DNA of 64,000 nucleotides, from NCBI GenBank assembly GCA_030142905.1, contig JASJOG010000262.1:332261-396260 (forward strand), in the 5' to 3' direction. The notes under the pieces are model-generated. The model saw only the letters and a list, made by a program, of their open reading frames with translations, was not told the origin of the DNA and ran no database searches. The position numbers and the translations under genes are program-made. The stretch is from Heliopora coerulea (lineage: Eukaryota; Cnidaria; Anthozoa; Scleralcyonacea; Helioporidae). How positions within the stretch are numbered: position 1 is the stretch's first letter; every line of letters begins with the position of its first letter. Positions 12,851 through 23,997 of this stretch are shown one piece after another.

Positions 12851-13179
12851 ATTAGTTAACACAAGGTCTAGTGTGGCATATGTTAATAATGATATTGATC
12901 AATTTATGTTTTAGAAGTGCGAGAGCTAGAAGATATCTTGAGGTGATAGATAAATGATCGTCAAGCTCTATCCTCAGAAAAAACGATTTCTGATCCCCAG
13001 ACGGGGATCCAACCTGCAACCTTCTGATGACTGGTGAGACGCTCTAAACATTGAGCTACCAAAACTCAGATGGTGAGCCAAGGTGCAAGAAGGTTCCAGG
13101 TTCGATCCCCGTCTGGGGCCCCAGAAATTGTTTTTCTGAGCATAGAGCTTTACGATTACTCATCTATTACCTCTAGATA

Positions 13180-14616
13180 CAGTGGGTGGGCAAAAAAAAG
13201 TGACCATCAACCAAAATGTTAGTTTCTTTGATGCATAAAGATTCTGAGTGAAAAAAACCTGGAATAACAGGAGGTATGCGATACCTGTAATTTATTACCA
13301 TTTCGTGCGCATAAATTTTTCGCGTATAGTATGAAAATCTTTTACCATAAGCATTGCAAGCTAAATTACGGTGTAACAGTTGTTGGATGAGAAAGTTAAA
13401 TCATTGTGCAAATTTCCAAGTTACGAAGCCGCTGAATTACAACGAATATGAACACAAGAAAGCAAATTCAAGACGAAAAGGCAAAGAAAAAAGTCGGAAG
13501 AAACCATGAAATACTTGGCAGGCTAAAGGCTGGAGTCACTGCTCACCAAATTTGAAAAGAATTTGGTCTCAGTTACTCAGGAGCAAAGAAGCTTTGTTCC
13601 AAGTTAAAATCAAGTCGGAATTGCCATCATATTCCTGGTTAAGGACGAAAGCGCGAGACCAGTGATCGAAGTGACCGTTGCATAGTCAAGCATTCTAAAA
13701 TAGGAACCTCAACCAAGAAACAGCTGGCTAATGAATTAGAAGCTCGTATTGGAGTAAAAGTTTCCCCCTCAACTATTCAGCGACGTCTTAGAGAAAAGGG
13801 AATACACCGGAGAAAAAAGTCTGAGAAAGCATTTGTGAGTGAGAAGAATCGCAAAGAGCGTTTAACATTGGCTCATGAACATGTCCATTGGGATATTGAT
13901 CAGTAGGAAAGTGTTGTTTGGAGTGATGAGTCACCATTTACATTGCAAAACAATTCTTCTCAATATGTTTGATGGACTGATAAAGAGAAAATGACAACTC
14001 ATTCAATGCAAGGCACAGTAAAACACCAAAAGTCAATTAACGTGTGGGATTGTTTTTCCTAGAATGGTGTTGGGGTTTTACATCGAGTTAAAGGAATAAT
14101 GGCTGGATAAGTGTATCGCAAGATTTTAATTCATCATCTTGTTCCCTCTGCTCGTCGATTGTGCCCTGATGGTTTTATGTTTCAGCATGATAACGATCCA
14201 AAACATACTAGTGGAGTGGTATCGAGATATCTGAAGAATAAGAAAATTAATGTGATTCAATGGCCAGCGCAATCACCAGATTTGAGTCCTATCGAGAATT
14301 TATGGGCTGAGCTTAATCGGGCAACGAAAGACCGTAAGCCAAAGAATGAAGATGAGCTGTTTGACAAACTCAAAAGTGCATGGCAGCCATTAACACTAGA
14401 ATACGTGCATAAGCTCATTGAAAGCATGCAGAGTAGATGCAAGGCGATAATGAAATCAAAGGGAATGCCAACAAAGTATTAAACGAGAATGCTGATGCAT
14501 GTACATGTATAATGTTGTAGTGAACTAAGGAAAATAAAGGTAAAGATGTAAAATCACTTGTGATAAGAACGATGGAAGCTTTAAAGCAGGTGGCCACTTT
14601 TTTTGAACACCTCCTG
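13180..14616 (+). mobile_element. Tc1/mariner element with TIRs and TA duplication
   Basis: The ends are imperfect inverted repeats: the left starts CAGTGGGTGGGCAAAAAAAA and the right, read backwards, starts CAGGAGGTGTTCAAAAAAA. Both are flanked by TA (13,178-13,179 and 14,617-14,618), the standard Tc1/mariner target duplication. The length of 1,437 bp is normal for a Tc1 element with one transposase gene. Confidence 0.9.
13448..14482 (+). pseudogene. Tc1-like DD34E transposase, broken
   Basis: The frame opens at ATG 13,448 and keeps a Tc1-type layout: N-terminal helix-turn-helix region (GRNHEILGRLKAG), a second DNA-binding region (SPSTIQRRLREKGI), then the DDE core with VVWSDES (first D), FQHDNDPKHTS (second D) and SPDLSPIENLW (third acid, E). 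At least six in-frame stops break it, including those after HQI, after DIDQ and after IMAG. The last 123 codons (14,111-14,482) are still open. No active transposase can be made from this copy. Confidence 0.85.
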
Positions 14617-14689
14617 TATCTCCAAGCTCTCACTCTTCTAAAATACAAATTTGATTAATATCATTAACACATAGTGGCTTCCGCTCAGG

Positions 14690-14815
14690 TCGCACATACG
14701 TCGAACTTGCACCTTAGCTCACCATCTGTTTAATGGTTAAAGCGTCTCACCGGTAATCAGAAGGTTGAGGGTTCGATCCCCGTTCGGGGCTCAGAAATCG
14801 TTTTTCTGAGGATCA
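14690..14815 (+). mobile_element. tRNA-derived SINE-like unit
   Basis: The unit reads GCACCTTAGCTCACCATCTG, then an A-box-like AATGGTTAAAGCGTC, then GAGGGTTCGATCCCC (pol III B box) and ends with CTCAGAAATCG TTTTTCTGAG. The same order is found in the foldback elements of this window. It is followed directly by (ATCA)n and the 3' end of the minus-strand LINE. Confidence 0.6.
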
Positions 14816-15924
14816 ATCAATCAATCAACTTTTATTAAAGAGGGTAACGACATAACAGCATTAACTGATAAACTAGCTGTCCTCGATTACATAAATCAAA
14901 ATAAATAAATAAGAAATATAACAACTATAAGTTGACACTATAAAACTGTAAAATGATCAATATCCTTTCAAATATCAACATAAAAATTTATCAGAGCTTT
15001 CTTAAAATTATTCACACTTTTGATCACCTTCAGTTTGTTTGTCAAGGCGTTCCATAGCCTTGCCATTCTGACTGAAAAAGACCGGCCTCCTTCAGTCCCT
15101 CTTTTAAAGCGCGGACAAACCAAGTTTATTGAACCATATCGACTATTTCGATCATGAATAATAGAATTTTCTCTTAAGATGTCCTCTATATATACTGGGC
15201 AGTCGCAGAACAGACGTTTGTGAACCAGAACACACACGTTCACTTTAACTTCACAAGAAAAAAGGTAGCCAGTCCAATTTCTTAAATAGCTCGACACTAT
15301 TCGCCCTTGCATCCGCATCTAGAATAACCCTTGCAGCTAGCTTTTGAAGTCGCAAGACCCTTTGTAAGTTCTCAATTTAACACGATAACTCCATGGTTAT
15401 GTCGTACATCATAAGCTCTTTGATCATAGCATTATAACAAATTATACGCTGCTCAACGGGAAGAAAACTCTTGATTTTTCGCAAAACAGCGATGCGTAGA
15501 GAAAGCTTCTTACAAAGAGAATCGACATGATCGTCCAGGGATGGATCCAGGAAATTTAGTGATGGTCGGAAATGCAATTTCCTGCATTTTCAGAAGCCAT
15601 TTCATGAAAACATGCAGGTACCTTCATTCCTGAAATTGTACCATTTTAGCATCACTTACCTCTTCCAACAGATATACTGTACAAACCTAGGAGGCCACAA
15701 TATTCCAAGGACAGTGTTTCACAAATTATTTTTGTAGCACAAGGGCTGCAAAACTGATTTATGGAGCATTTCCCAGAAAAATTTCATCACTATTTGCTTG
15801 ACCATATAGCTAGGTTCAGGTGGATCTCGCATCCATACTCAGGAAGAGGCACATACCAATACTTTAAAATCTTGAACTAATTCAAAATTGACTTCAGTGG
15901 CTTGATACAACGGCAGAATGGGAA

Positions 15925-16620
15925 GTGGGAAGGCTAAATAGTTCCAAATTATCTACAACAGCAGAATAGCAGGAAGGATGGCTAACTAATTCCAAATCAT
16001 CTTGATACCACTGCAGAGTGACAGGTAGGAAGGTTAAATAGTTCCAAATTATCTTCATACAACAGCAGAATGGTAGGTAGGAAGGCTAAATAGTTCAAAA
16101 TTATTTTCATACAACAACAGAATGGCAGGTAGGAAGTTAAATAGTTCCAAATTATCTTCATACAACAGCAGAATGGCAGGAAGGATGGCTAAGTAGCTTC
16201 AAATCATCTTGATACCACTGCAGAATGGCAGGTAAGAAGGTTATATAGCTCCAATTTATTTTCATACAACAACAGAATGGCAGGAAGGATGGTGAAATAG
16301 TTCCAAATTATCTTCATACAACAGCAGAATAGCAGGAAGGATGGCTAAGTAATTCCAAATTATCTTGATACCACTGCAGAGTGACAGGTTGGAAGGTTAA
16401 ATAGTTCCAAATTATCTTCACACAACAGCAGAATGGCAGGTAGGATGGCTACATACATATAATTCAAAATTATCTTCATAGAGCTGAAGAATGGCAGGTA
16501 AGATGGTTAAATAGTTTGAAATCATTTGATAGAGCAGCTGACTGATGGGCAAGATGGCTAATTAGTTTAAAATCATCTTGATTGACCAGCAGAATAGCAA
16601 GTAGAATGGCCAAATTGTTG
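15925..16620. repeat. Minisatellite, unit ~55 bp, inside the hAT
   Basis: Twelve or so imperfect copies of a unit containing AATAGTTCCAAATTATCTTC, ACAACAGCAGAATGGCAGG and AAGGATGGCTA. Variants alternate (ATACAACAGCAG versus GATACCACTGCAG), which suggests a two-unit higher-order pattern in part of the array. It lies in the 3' non-coding region of the hAT element. Confidence 0.85.
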
Positions 16621-16735
16621 AAGGCTGATAACATAAGAATAACAATTTACTTTCATTTTAGTGGGTTCTTTTTTTTGGTTTTTTTCCTTTGAAACTATTT
16701 ACACTGTTCAATATGAAGGAAGTGTCATCACATCG

Positions 16736-19051
16736 TTAAGTATCGTTACTGAAGAGCATGTCTACCATTCTCATTCTTCTTGGGTGTTGTGTGGCAAACA
16801 GGTCAATGATTGCGTCTAAGTTCAGGACCATGTCACAATGTGCATGCATAAGTGCTAGTCGATTCAGCCTCTCCTGACCCATTGTTGCACATAAGTAATT
16901 TTTTAGATGTCTTAGACATGATATAGATCGTTCACAAGAAGAAGATGTCACAGGTATGGTTGCTAGAAGTTTCAAAATGGCAAAAACATTTGGAAATGAT
17001 GGTGGATCAACTTCTTTCAAAATATCAGAGACCTTGCAGGGAATATTGTCAATATTTTCTTTCTTTTGAACCCATAAACTTTGCCACAGATCCAGTTCAG
17101 CAGAAAGACCAGCAATATTAGGAATATCCTCTGAGTAATGGTTACAAAATTCACAAACATTAGCCTTCCACGTTGTCAAGTTGTCAAGAAGAAGAGAGGG
17201 AACAACAGAAACCCCTTTGTAGCAAATATAGGCTTCAGGAGGAAATCTTGTTTCCAGCTGCTGCAACACATGGTCAAGGAAGACTCTGGTCAAATTAATT
17301 TTATAGTACTCACTGGGGGATGTTGATGGCCTGTTGTCTCGATGTACTTGCCTCTGAACAACTCTTGGTTGACTCGGCTCAATTCCAATTTCTCTACCTA
17401 ACCGTACAGCCTCACTGAAGAGTTTAGGGTGCTTCTCATCAATGTTGGTTTGGAGAACTTGAAGAGCATGCTTCAGGCTGGAGATTTCTTGCTCAGCTTT
17501 GAGAATGTCCATTTCTTCTCGTTGTAATTTCACAGTGGCTGATCGTGTTAAACCAAGAATGTACCTAACTATGATCAAGGAAACAAGAAATGGAAAATTG
17601 ATTGCATTTGCCAGGGCCTGTGCATCATCTCTGCTGCTGGAATTCCAATTAGCAGGAGAATCATCAATCCCCCTATTCAACTGGATATCTTCTAAGGTAG
17701 CCACAATGGGAATGCAAAGTTCCACTACCCTATCCAAGCCATCAATCCGGGAAATCCACCTCGTACGGCAAACATCAATTAAAACTCGATGATTACTATG
17801 TGGGAGCAAGGACTTGATCTTTTCTACCAGGTGCTGCTGACGTTTTGGGGAATTAGCAAAGAACTCAGATAACTTCCCAACAGTACCCATCATGTTTCTT
17901 ACCATTTGCAATGAGCATGTATTGGCCACACACAGGTTGAGGCGGTGATTCATACAGTGAACATACAATGCTTTCTTAAAATCACACTGAATTAGTTTAG
18001 CAGCTCCATCATACCTTCCTGCCATGTTACCAGCACCATCATAAGACTGCCCTCTGCAATCATTCATAGATAAACCAAGCTCTGCCACTGCATTTACAAT
18101 TAACTGTCGTATAGCTTCACCTGTTGTACCCTCCTCACAAACGTGAAAACCAACAAACGCTTCACGAATGCTTTTAGAGCTATCTACAAACCTCACTACC
18201 ACAGACAAGTTTTCCTTGTTAGAAATATCTGCTGCTTCGTCAGCCAGGATTGAAAACATTCCACTCGATTTTACCTGTGTACTTAATTTTGATAGAATGT
18301 GAGAGCCAACAGTCGCGATAATTTCGTTCTGGATAGTCTTCGAACGGTACGTCATGTTTCTCGGGGCATTCTCCAGATGTTCCTTTAGTCTCGTATCACC
18401 ACTGTCAATTCGAAATTGAAGTAGGGCCTGAAAATTTCCTTGCAAACTTGCATCATCAGGGTTGTCGTCTCTCCTACCTCTCAGTGGTATGTTATTTTGT
18501 CCACAGAAAATGACAATCTTGATAATTGACTTTAACTTTTCACGGTTTTCCTTTATCCGTTCCTGCATCATCCTGTCGATCTGCTGGTCAATGGGAACTG
18601 CTTGCCTCGTCATACGTGCCATAAAATCTGCCATAGCCAAGACAGAATTGCCATGCATCGTATTATCTGCCGTTCCGCTCGAATGCCTCTGTAGTTTTGA
18701 AATGGCCGACTTCCAAAATGTCAGGGGTGACTTGAACAATTTATTCAGTTTGTTCCCATTTTTGCCAAAATCCACACCAAAACACAAGCAAGGGAGGCAA
18801 AACGCACCATCCAGGTATCTAGAATACACAAGCCATGGGATGCGCAGTAGCCATTCATACCTGAACCGTCGATGTTTTCTACCACTCTCACAAGTCGGCG
18901 GAAAGAGAAAGAGCTGGTCAGGTTTCCAGACATTCTGAATAAATCTCAGTTTTTCTGACGGAGAGAACCTGCCAATCGTTGCGTAAACGAGCCCAATATC
19001 AAAAGGAGAACAATCTTCTTTGCGACACACGGGTTGTCCATGCGCAGCCAT
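16736..19051 (-). CDS. hAT transposase, TTF-finger/DUF4371/dimerisation type
   Basis: A single uninterrupted 771-residue frame starting at ATG 19,051. Residues about 40-110 form a TTF-type zinc finger (FCLPCLCF with C85 and C88). Residues about 170-350 match DUF4371 with the catalytic-type acid in LADEAAD (271-275) and the second acid in QSYDGAGNM (335-343). VHCMNHRLNL (364-373) and TRWISR (430-435) are the CxxH and RW motifs of hAT transposases. The C-terminal hAT dimerisation domain is at about 690-740, with the third acid in TSSSCERSIS. Relatives are annotated as ZMYM1-like or 52-kDa repressor-like proteins. All three expected acids are present, so by sequence the enzyme could be functional. 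Its TIRs are intact, making this the only element in the window with both ends and an open gene. It acts on its own TIRs in the nucleus. Domestication is less likely than a young transposon. Confidence 0.88.
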   Translation of the reverse strand: MAAHGQPVCRKEDCSPFDIGLVYATIGRFSPSEKLRFIQNVWKPDQLFLFPPTCESGRKHRRFRYEWLLRIPWLVYSRYLDGAFCLPCLCFGVDFGKNGNKLNKLFKSPLTFWKSAISKLQRHSSGTADNTMHGNSVLAMADFMARMTRQAVPIDQQIDRMMQERIKENREKLKSIIKIVIFCGQNNIPLRGRRDDNPDDASLQGNFQALLQFRIDSGDTRLKEHLENAPRNMTYRSKTIQNEIIATVGSHILSKLSTQVKSSGMFSILADEAADISNKENLSVVVRFVDSSKSIREAFVGFHVCEEGTTGEAIRQLIVNAVAELGLSMNDCRGQSYDGAGNMAGRYDGAAKLIQCDFKKALYVHCMNHRLNLCVANTCSLQMVRNMMGTVGKLSEFFANSPKRQQHLVEKIKSLLPHSNHRVLIDVCRTRWISRIDGLDRVVELCIPIVATLEDIQLNRGIDDSPANWNSSSRDDAQALANAINFPFLVSLIIVRYILGLTRSATVKLQREEMDILKAEQEISSLKHALQVLQTNIDEKHPKLFSEAVRLGREIGIEPSQPRVVQRQVHRDNRPSTSPSEYYKINLTRVFLDHVLQQLETRFPPEAYICYKGVSVVPSLLLDNLTTWKANVCEFCNHYSEDIPNIAGLSAELDLWQSLWVQKKENIDNIPCKVSDILKEVDPPSFPNVFAILKLLATIPVTSSSCERSISCLRHLKNYLCATMGQERLNRLALMHAHCDMVLNLDAIIDLFATQHPRRMRMVDMLFSNDT

Positions 19052-20515
19052 ATCGTAGCACTAATTGATGATGGGTTTGCGATGGGTTCACTTTAATTAA
19101 TTCAGGGTGCTTGACCAATAAAATACAATTTCGATGGGTTCACTTTAATTGCCTGTGAGGTTTTAGCCAATAATATGAAGTTTTGATTGGTTTCCGTGGG
19201 CTTCACGCAAGAAGTACTGGTTTCCGAGTTTCCACGCGATGGCTCACAGCATACGTGAATCCCCCACGCTCATTCGGTTCGATTTTGCGGTTAATTCCGC
19301 CAAATTTGGCGTGCCGGTGGTGCCAGCGGGAGGAGTGATAATAAACACAATAAAAGCAAATGCATTGTGCATGCTCATTTTTTAGGAAAATTTGATGGGT
19401 TTCCGGAAACCCAGTGAACCGGTCTGGATCCACCCCTGATCGTCAAAGGACAACCTTCCGTCTAACTTTACACCCAACAAAAAGTCATTAATGAATATGA
19501 AGAACAATACAGGTCCCCAAATTCTACCCTTCGGAACCTCAAGATTTCCTCTTTCAGCCCTAGAATGACATCCATTTATGTTTACATATTGTCTACGACC
19601 ACGTTGGTAGCTTGTAAATAATAGAAGATAGTCCTCACCAATTCCAAGAGCCTTGAGCTTAGATATCAACAGGTGATGATCTACAAGGTCAAACGCTTTC
19701 TTATAATCCACGAAAACTATCCCAGTTACTCTGCCTTTATCGAGATCAAGTAAAAACTGATCTACAAATCGTATTAAGGCTGTCTCAGTTCAATGCAATT
19801 TTCTAAACCCGATCTGGAATCTATAGAGAGGTTTATTTTTACTGAGAAATGCACATGCAGCTTGACTAATGTGTTTCTCCAACAGTTTTGACAGAATAGG
19901 TGAAACTGATATCGGTTGGTAGCTGTTCTAGTCATCTCTGCTTCCATTCCCTTTATAAACTTGTATAACCTTCGCTGTTTTCCAGACAATCGGAAACAGT
20001 TTCGTATACAAACAAAAATTTAACACCCTAGTAACAGAAGGCGCTATAGCAGGTGCAGCAACTTTAAGGATCTTCACACTAACGCCTTCATCACCAGTTG
20101 CCTTATGTGATGGAATAGACAACAACAATTCTAATACATCTTTTTGAACAACAAGGACACCTCAGAGTTACTATCTGGTACAAAACTAATATCAGACGGA
20201 CTTTGGTACCTGCCAAACAATGCAAGGATTTCCTTAGGCTGGTCAATAAAGTAACAGATGAAAATCTCAGCAATAGTTTTATTTTCCATCATTATTGCGT
20301 CGTTCTCAACTATTTGCAATGTTCCATTTTTCTTTTCACTGCCATCCTTAGACAAACACTTGATCAAATTCCAAAGTTTACTTGAGTTATTCTTGTGTTC
20401 AGAAGCCTTTTCTTTAAAATAGTCTTGCTTAGTTTTCTTAATCAATTTATTCACACTATTTTTGACGATTGCTCGTCTATCATCTGAAGTAATCAACTGT
20501 CTTTCCATTCCCTTT

Positions 20516-22018
20516 CAGTATTAAATATTTGCATGAAAAAGAAAACGTCGTAATGTATTCTTTTACCTGTATTCAGCTGACGTAATAAAGGGAACCGGCC
20601 ATTCTGTATCAACTTTATGAATGTTGTTTATCACAGTTATTCATATGTAAGCCTCCAAGCTTGCACTTCCATGTCACTGTACAACATTCATAACGTGGAA
20701 AGGATTGTCACTGTGTTGAGACAATTTTGTGTCGGAAATCTTAGACTGAAAAAATTACCTGTAGTTGTCACTCATTTGCTTTAAAAGCAGTTCAGAAATT
20801 TTCATGTCAAGATTTGTCAGTGCACTCGAAAAGTGTACTGACTGTTGTGGAAGCCACTGTTGCACTATAATATTGATATATAAGATATCAAGGACCGAAG
20901 TTCGTTAATTCACTTGCCGATTAAATTATCAACTCTGTCTCGTTGAAATTTTTTACGGCTAAACTAAAGGTATTATTAAACAAACGAATATTTTTGTACG
21001 TCATCATTTACGTTTATGTGTCCGCTGACCATTTTATAGAAGGCCAAAACGGCATTATGCAGGCGTTTTGATGTGGGTGGGTGGTTGGCTGGCTGTGTTT
21101 GTGGCAATTACGTGATAGCCCAGTAAGTTACGGGTATGAGTGAAGAATTTACGGAACGTGAAGGACAGGTCGCGAATATCGAGTGGAGCGCTTGGTCCTA
21201 CGTTTGACGTCAGAGAGAGGAGAACGTTTTGTGTTAGGCCTAGTTCAGACGTCGAAGTTCTGTCGCATTTAATTCGTCACATTTAATACTACGAAAACTC
21301 GACTTAATAAACTCAAACTTAATAAACTCAAACTCAACCCGTTATGTTACGGGTAGGGATACGGCATTAGCAGGTTATAAACTGACATGTCTAACAAAAA
21401 AACTATGTTTACCTGAACTTTCATTTTTAACCGTTCCTTCAATGAATTCGTCGACTACTTCTGAATAAGATGACAAAAGATAATCTAAGAAAGACTTCTC
21501 AAACATTTATAATTAGACTCAATAACTGTGTTTTCTAGTTTGTGTGCTAAAGTTACTAATCTACTTACTCCTCAACAAAAGCAAATTTCAAAATCTCCTT
21601 AATAAAAATATTCAATTTGCCCATAGTTAGTTACTTGCGTTTCACTCACAAGCTCTAAATAAATTTTATAACCAATAAATTGAAATGAAATGTACGAAAC
21701 AGAAATTCATGGACCGAACGAATAAGTCCGCTGAAACCCGAAGAGAAGCGAACAGTGCGAAGCTGCACTGTGCGTAACGGCTGTCTCAGAGAAAGCTTGG
21801 TGGAAATTTCAGTCAGAGAAATAACCAAAACAAATCAAACGCTTCGACACCTAAATCTAGTGCCATCATTAGGGCTAAGTGCGTCCGTAAATCGACAAGA
21901 ACGTCATTTATATCGCAAATTCGATGTTTACCTCGCTCAAGATTGATTGGGGGTCCGTATATTTCAAAGAATAGATCGCCTTCGTGCAGCTCTGTAGTTA
22001 CGTCCTTAATTCTATTTA
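20516..22018. other. No recognisable gene
   Basis: Non-coding as far as can be seen. A GTTACGGGTA patch occurs twice (about 21,128 and 21,344). The frame at 21,755-21,946 has no motif. Confidence 0.5.
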
Positions 22019-22294
22019 CCGTATTTCCTCTATTTAGCCCCCTGGGTGCTTATTTTTTTTTGCTAGCTTTCAAGGGGGGCTTATTAGAAGGGGGCTAAAT
22101 TGAGGGTGGGGGCTTAATAAATTTTCACTCGAAATTGGTACCGTAAATATACTAATTCACACAACACATGCACCTTTATCAATTTGTATTTATTAAAATA
22201 CCCAATCCAATACATGTATATTTATTTATAAAAACAACATCAGTGCATTTTGTACAATACTACATTCAGTCAGTAATAGTGCGATCAAAATAAT

Positions 22295-23685
22295 TTATAT
22301 ATCGTCAAGTTCTTCATCGCTGTCATCAATGAGAAGTTCATCAATGTCCTCCAGACACATTTCTTCTTCTGATATTTGAATATCAAAAGGATCAGATACA
22401 TCGTCCTTGTCATGCGCTGTACTTTCCAGTCGGCTAAGAAGACTATGACAAGGTCCATGCTTAATGCACATAATTTCGTTGTCTTCTGATCCATCAAGGG
22501 CAGAAGACAGAGAACCCACCTTGAATGATTTGATAATTAGCTTTGTGGGTAGCATGCGCCAAGCCTCAAGCACCCAGTCGATCATTTGCTGTTTTGATGG
22601 GGCTCGCATGTTTCCCTGCGCTGTTAGCTCATAGCACTCATCTGAAAGCCATTTGTCGTACATGGTTCTCAAATGTTCCTTCATAGGTTTGTTCCAGCTG
22701 ACATCAGGTGCTTGTACGTATTTAGTACAACTGCCAGGAACAATAACAGGATCAATTTTCCCTTTATTCAGGGTTTCTCTCACCTCGGGTGTTAAATGAC
22801 ATCTGAAAGTATCTCATGCAAGAAGCCGCCGACGTCCGAAAGTGAATGTGCCCAACACTTTTCGGCAATACCTTTCAGTCAACTCCTCATTCATCCACCC
22901 ATTAACGCTTGTGCCCACAGAACACCTTGCTTTGTATTCTTCGTGTAATCTTTTTACTTGACGTTTCCCTCCATTGAATACAAAAAACGGCTTTTTCTTA
23001 CTACCATCTGCAGATGCTGTCAAGCAAACTGTCACTTTAGACTTTTCATGACCTGGTGTTTTCATGAGCTCCTCGTTTCTCCACAGTGGTGTTTGAAATC
23101 ATGTCATTCCATACAGCTGTCTCGTCCATTGCGATGATATTACCCAATTGATATTCAACCCGTTTGCGCATTCGTCGTACTTTTTTGTGCCTTAGCTGTA
23201 CTTCACCTTAGGGACAGACCATTGCGCTTCATGAATTTTTTAAGCCAGCCTCGACTGTACACTTGTCCTATTGATGAGTTGTCGTCTCGATGACCCGACA
23301 GCTTTTCTTCTTGAAGTTGTTTTGCTTTGAGCATTATGAGCTTCCGCGAAACGCGAAGGTCCTTACTTCGTCTATCATAAATCCACTCCAGGACGGTTTC
23401 TTCTATTTCAAAATCAGTTATCTTACGTCCAGCTCAATCAAGACGTGCCCTCTTGGTGCCACCAGTTACTTTTTTCAGGTCTTCAAGCTTCACTTTTTGC
23501 CAGACCCATTCACGAACACTGTGGCGGTCGACGTTGTATTTTCTTGCCGCTACAGCGATTTAGCTATTCTCCGCAAACTTGACGACTGCAAGTTTAAACT
23601 CAACAGAGTAAGAATGTATTTTTCTTCCTTTATGGGACGTTAAATTTCCTAAACCCTCGTCTAATTCGTCATCAACATCAGCCAT
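22295..23685 (-). pseudogene. pogo/Tigger-type transposase, broken
   Basis: Starting at M 23,685, the frame shows an N-terminal helix-turn-helix (YSVEFKLAVVKFAENS then VAARKYNVDRHSVREW), a second DNA-binding region (SSIGQVYSRGWLKKFMKRN), then a DDE_1 core: AMDETAVWN (first D), VTVCLTASADGSKKKPFFVF, NGWMNEELTERY, DTFRCHL (second D) and PDVSWNKPMK (third D). The tail after NMRAPSKQQMIDWV is acidic (22,400-22,295). In-frame stops occur after AENS, after KRARLD and where WDTF should start (TGG to TGA), and there is a frameshift near 23,200. The family assignment is firm; activity is lost. Confidence 0.85.
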
Positions 23686-23997
23686 TTTAGCGAGATGTGC
23701 AAGTATAGTTACCGATATGTTGGGATCTGTGCCAGTTTTAATGGCAAGATCAAATGAGTATTGAGTGGCTAAGAAACTTTGTCGCTTGATATAAAACGAA
23801 CTACCGGTACCTGTGAATAGGCTCAAATGACATTAATTACACCTTGTAAAATCATATGTCGACAATTGTTATACAGGCAAGGCATTAGAAAGCATTGTTT
23901 CCCTTGACTATAGTCCTACGCCTGTAGGTAAAAGATTATGGCTCGAGTTCGACCGCGAGAAAGAGAGTTAAAGCGCGCTTTCTGCCTCAAATTCTAA

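Larger units (their letters stand above)
12870..14672. mobile_element. tRNA-derived foldback element, split by Tc1
   Basis: The left arm (about 12,870-13,020) and right arm (13,105-13,178 continued at 14,619-14,672) are reverse complements over about 130-150 bp with moderate divergence. Both contain a CTCAGAAA..TTTCTGAG-type hairpin next to a tRNA-like 3' half with a perfect B box (GGTTCGATCCC). The middle carries the A-box-like half (minus-strand GTAGCTCAATG). The Tc1 element at 13,180-14,616 interrupts the right arm at a TA. Removing it restores the match to the left arm. Confidence 0.7.
15536..19436 (-). mobile_element. hAT-superfamily DNA transposon, 3.9 kb, with TIRs and TSD
   Basis: The left end begins CAGGGATGGATCCAG; the right end, read backwards, begins (CA)GGGGTGGATCCAG, the usual hAT terminus. 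The 8-bp target duplication TGATCGTC lies at 15,528-15,535 and 19,437-19,444; its TG overlaps the right terminal CA/TG. It encodes one long transposase on the minus strand. About 1.2 kb of non-coding DNA, including a minisatellite, lies between the stop codon and the left end. It is inserted in the LINE frame at the codons for DDH. Confidence 0.85.
14816..20515 (-). pseudogene. Decayed CR1/L2-like LINE, split by a hAT element
   Basis: The 5' part lies at 20,508-19,437: region before RT (20,508-20,131), an RT N-terminal patch IPSHKATGDEGVSVKILK (20,128-19,928), and the RT core with MDYKKAFDLVDHHLLISKLK (19,711-19,382). The 3' part lies at 15,535-14,968, with CKKLSLRIAVLRKIKSFLP and the tail patch SFSVRMARLWNALTN. 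The 3' UTR runs to about 14,816. The two halves join in frame across the hAT insertion. The stretch that should carry the FADD box is missing: FIND is joined to a downstream LLGVKLDG patch, so an internal deletion had already inactivated this copy before the hAT arrived. Confidence 0.75.

Noticed and set aside
23290..23643. 117-residue plus-strand frame
   Set aside because: Antisense to the pogo transposase DNA-binding region; no domain.
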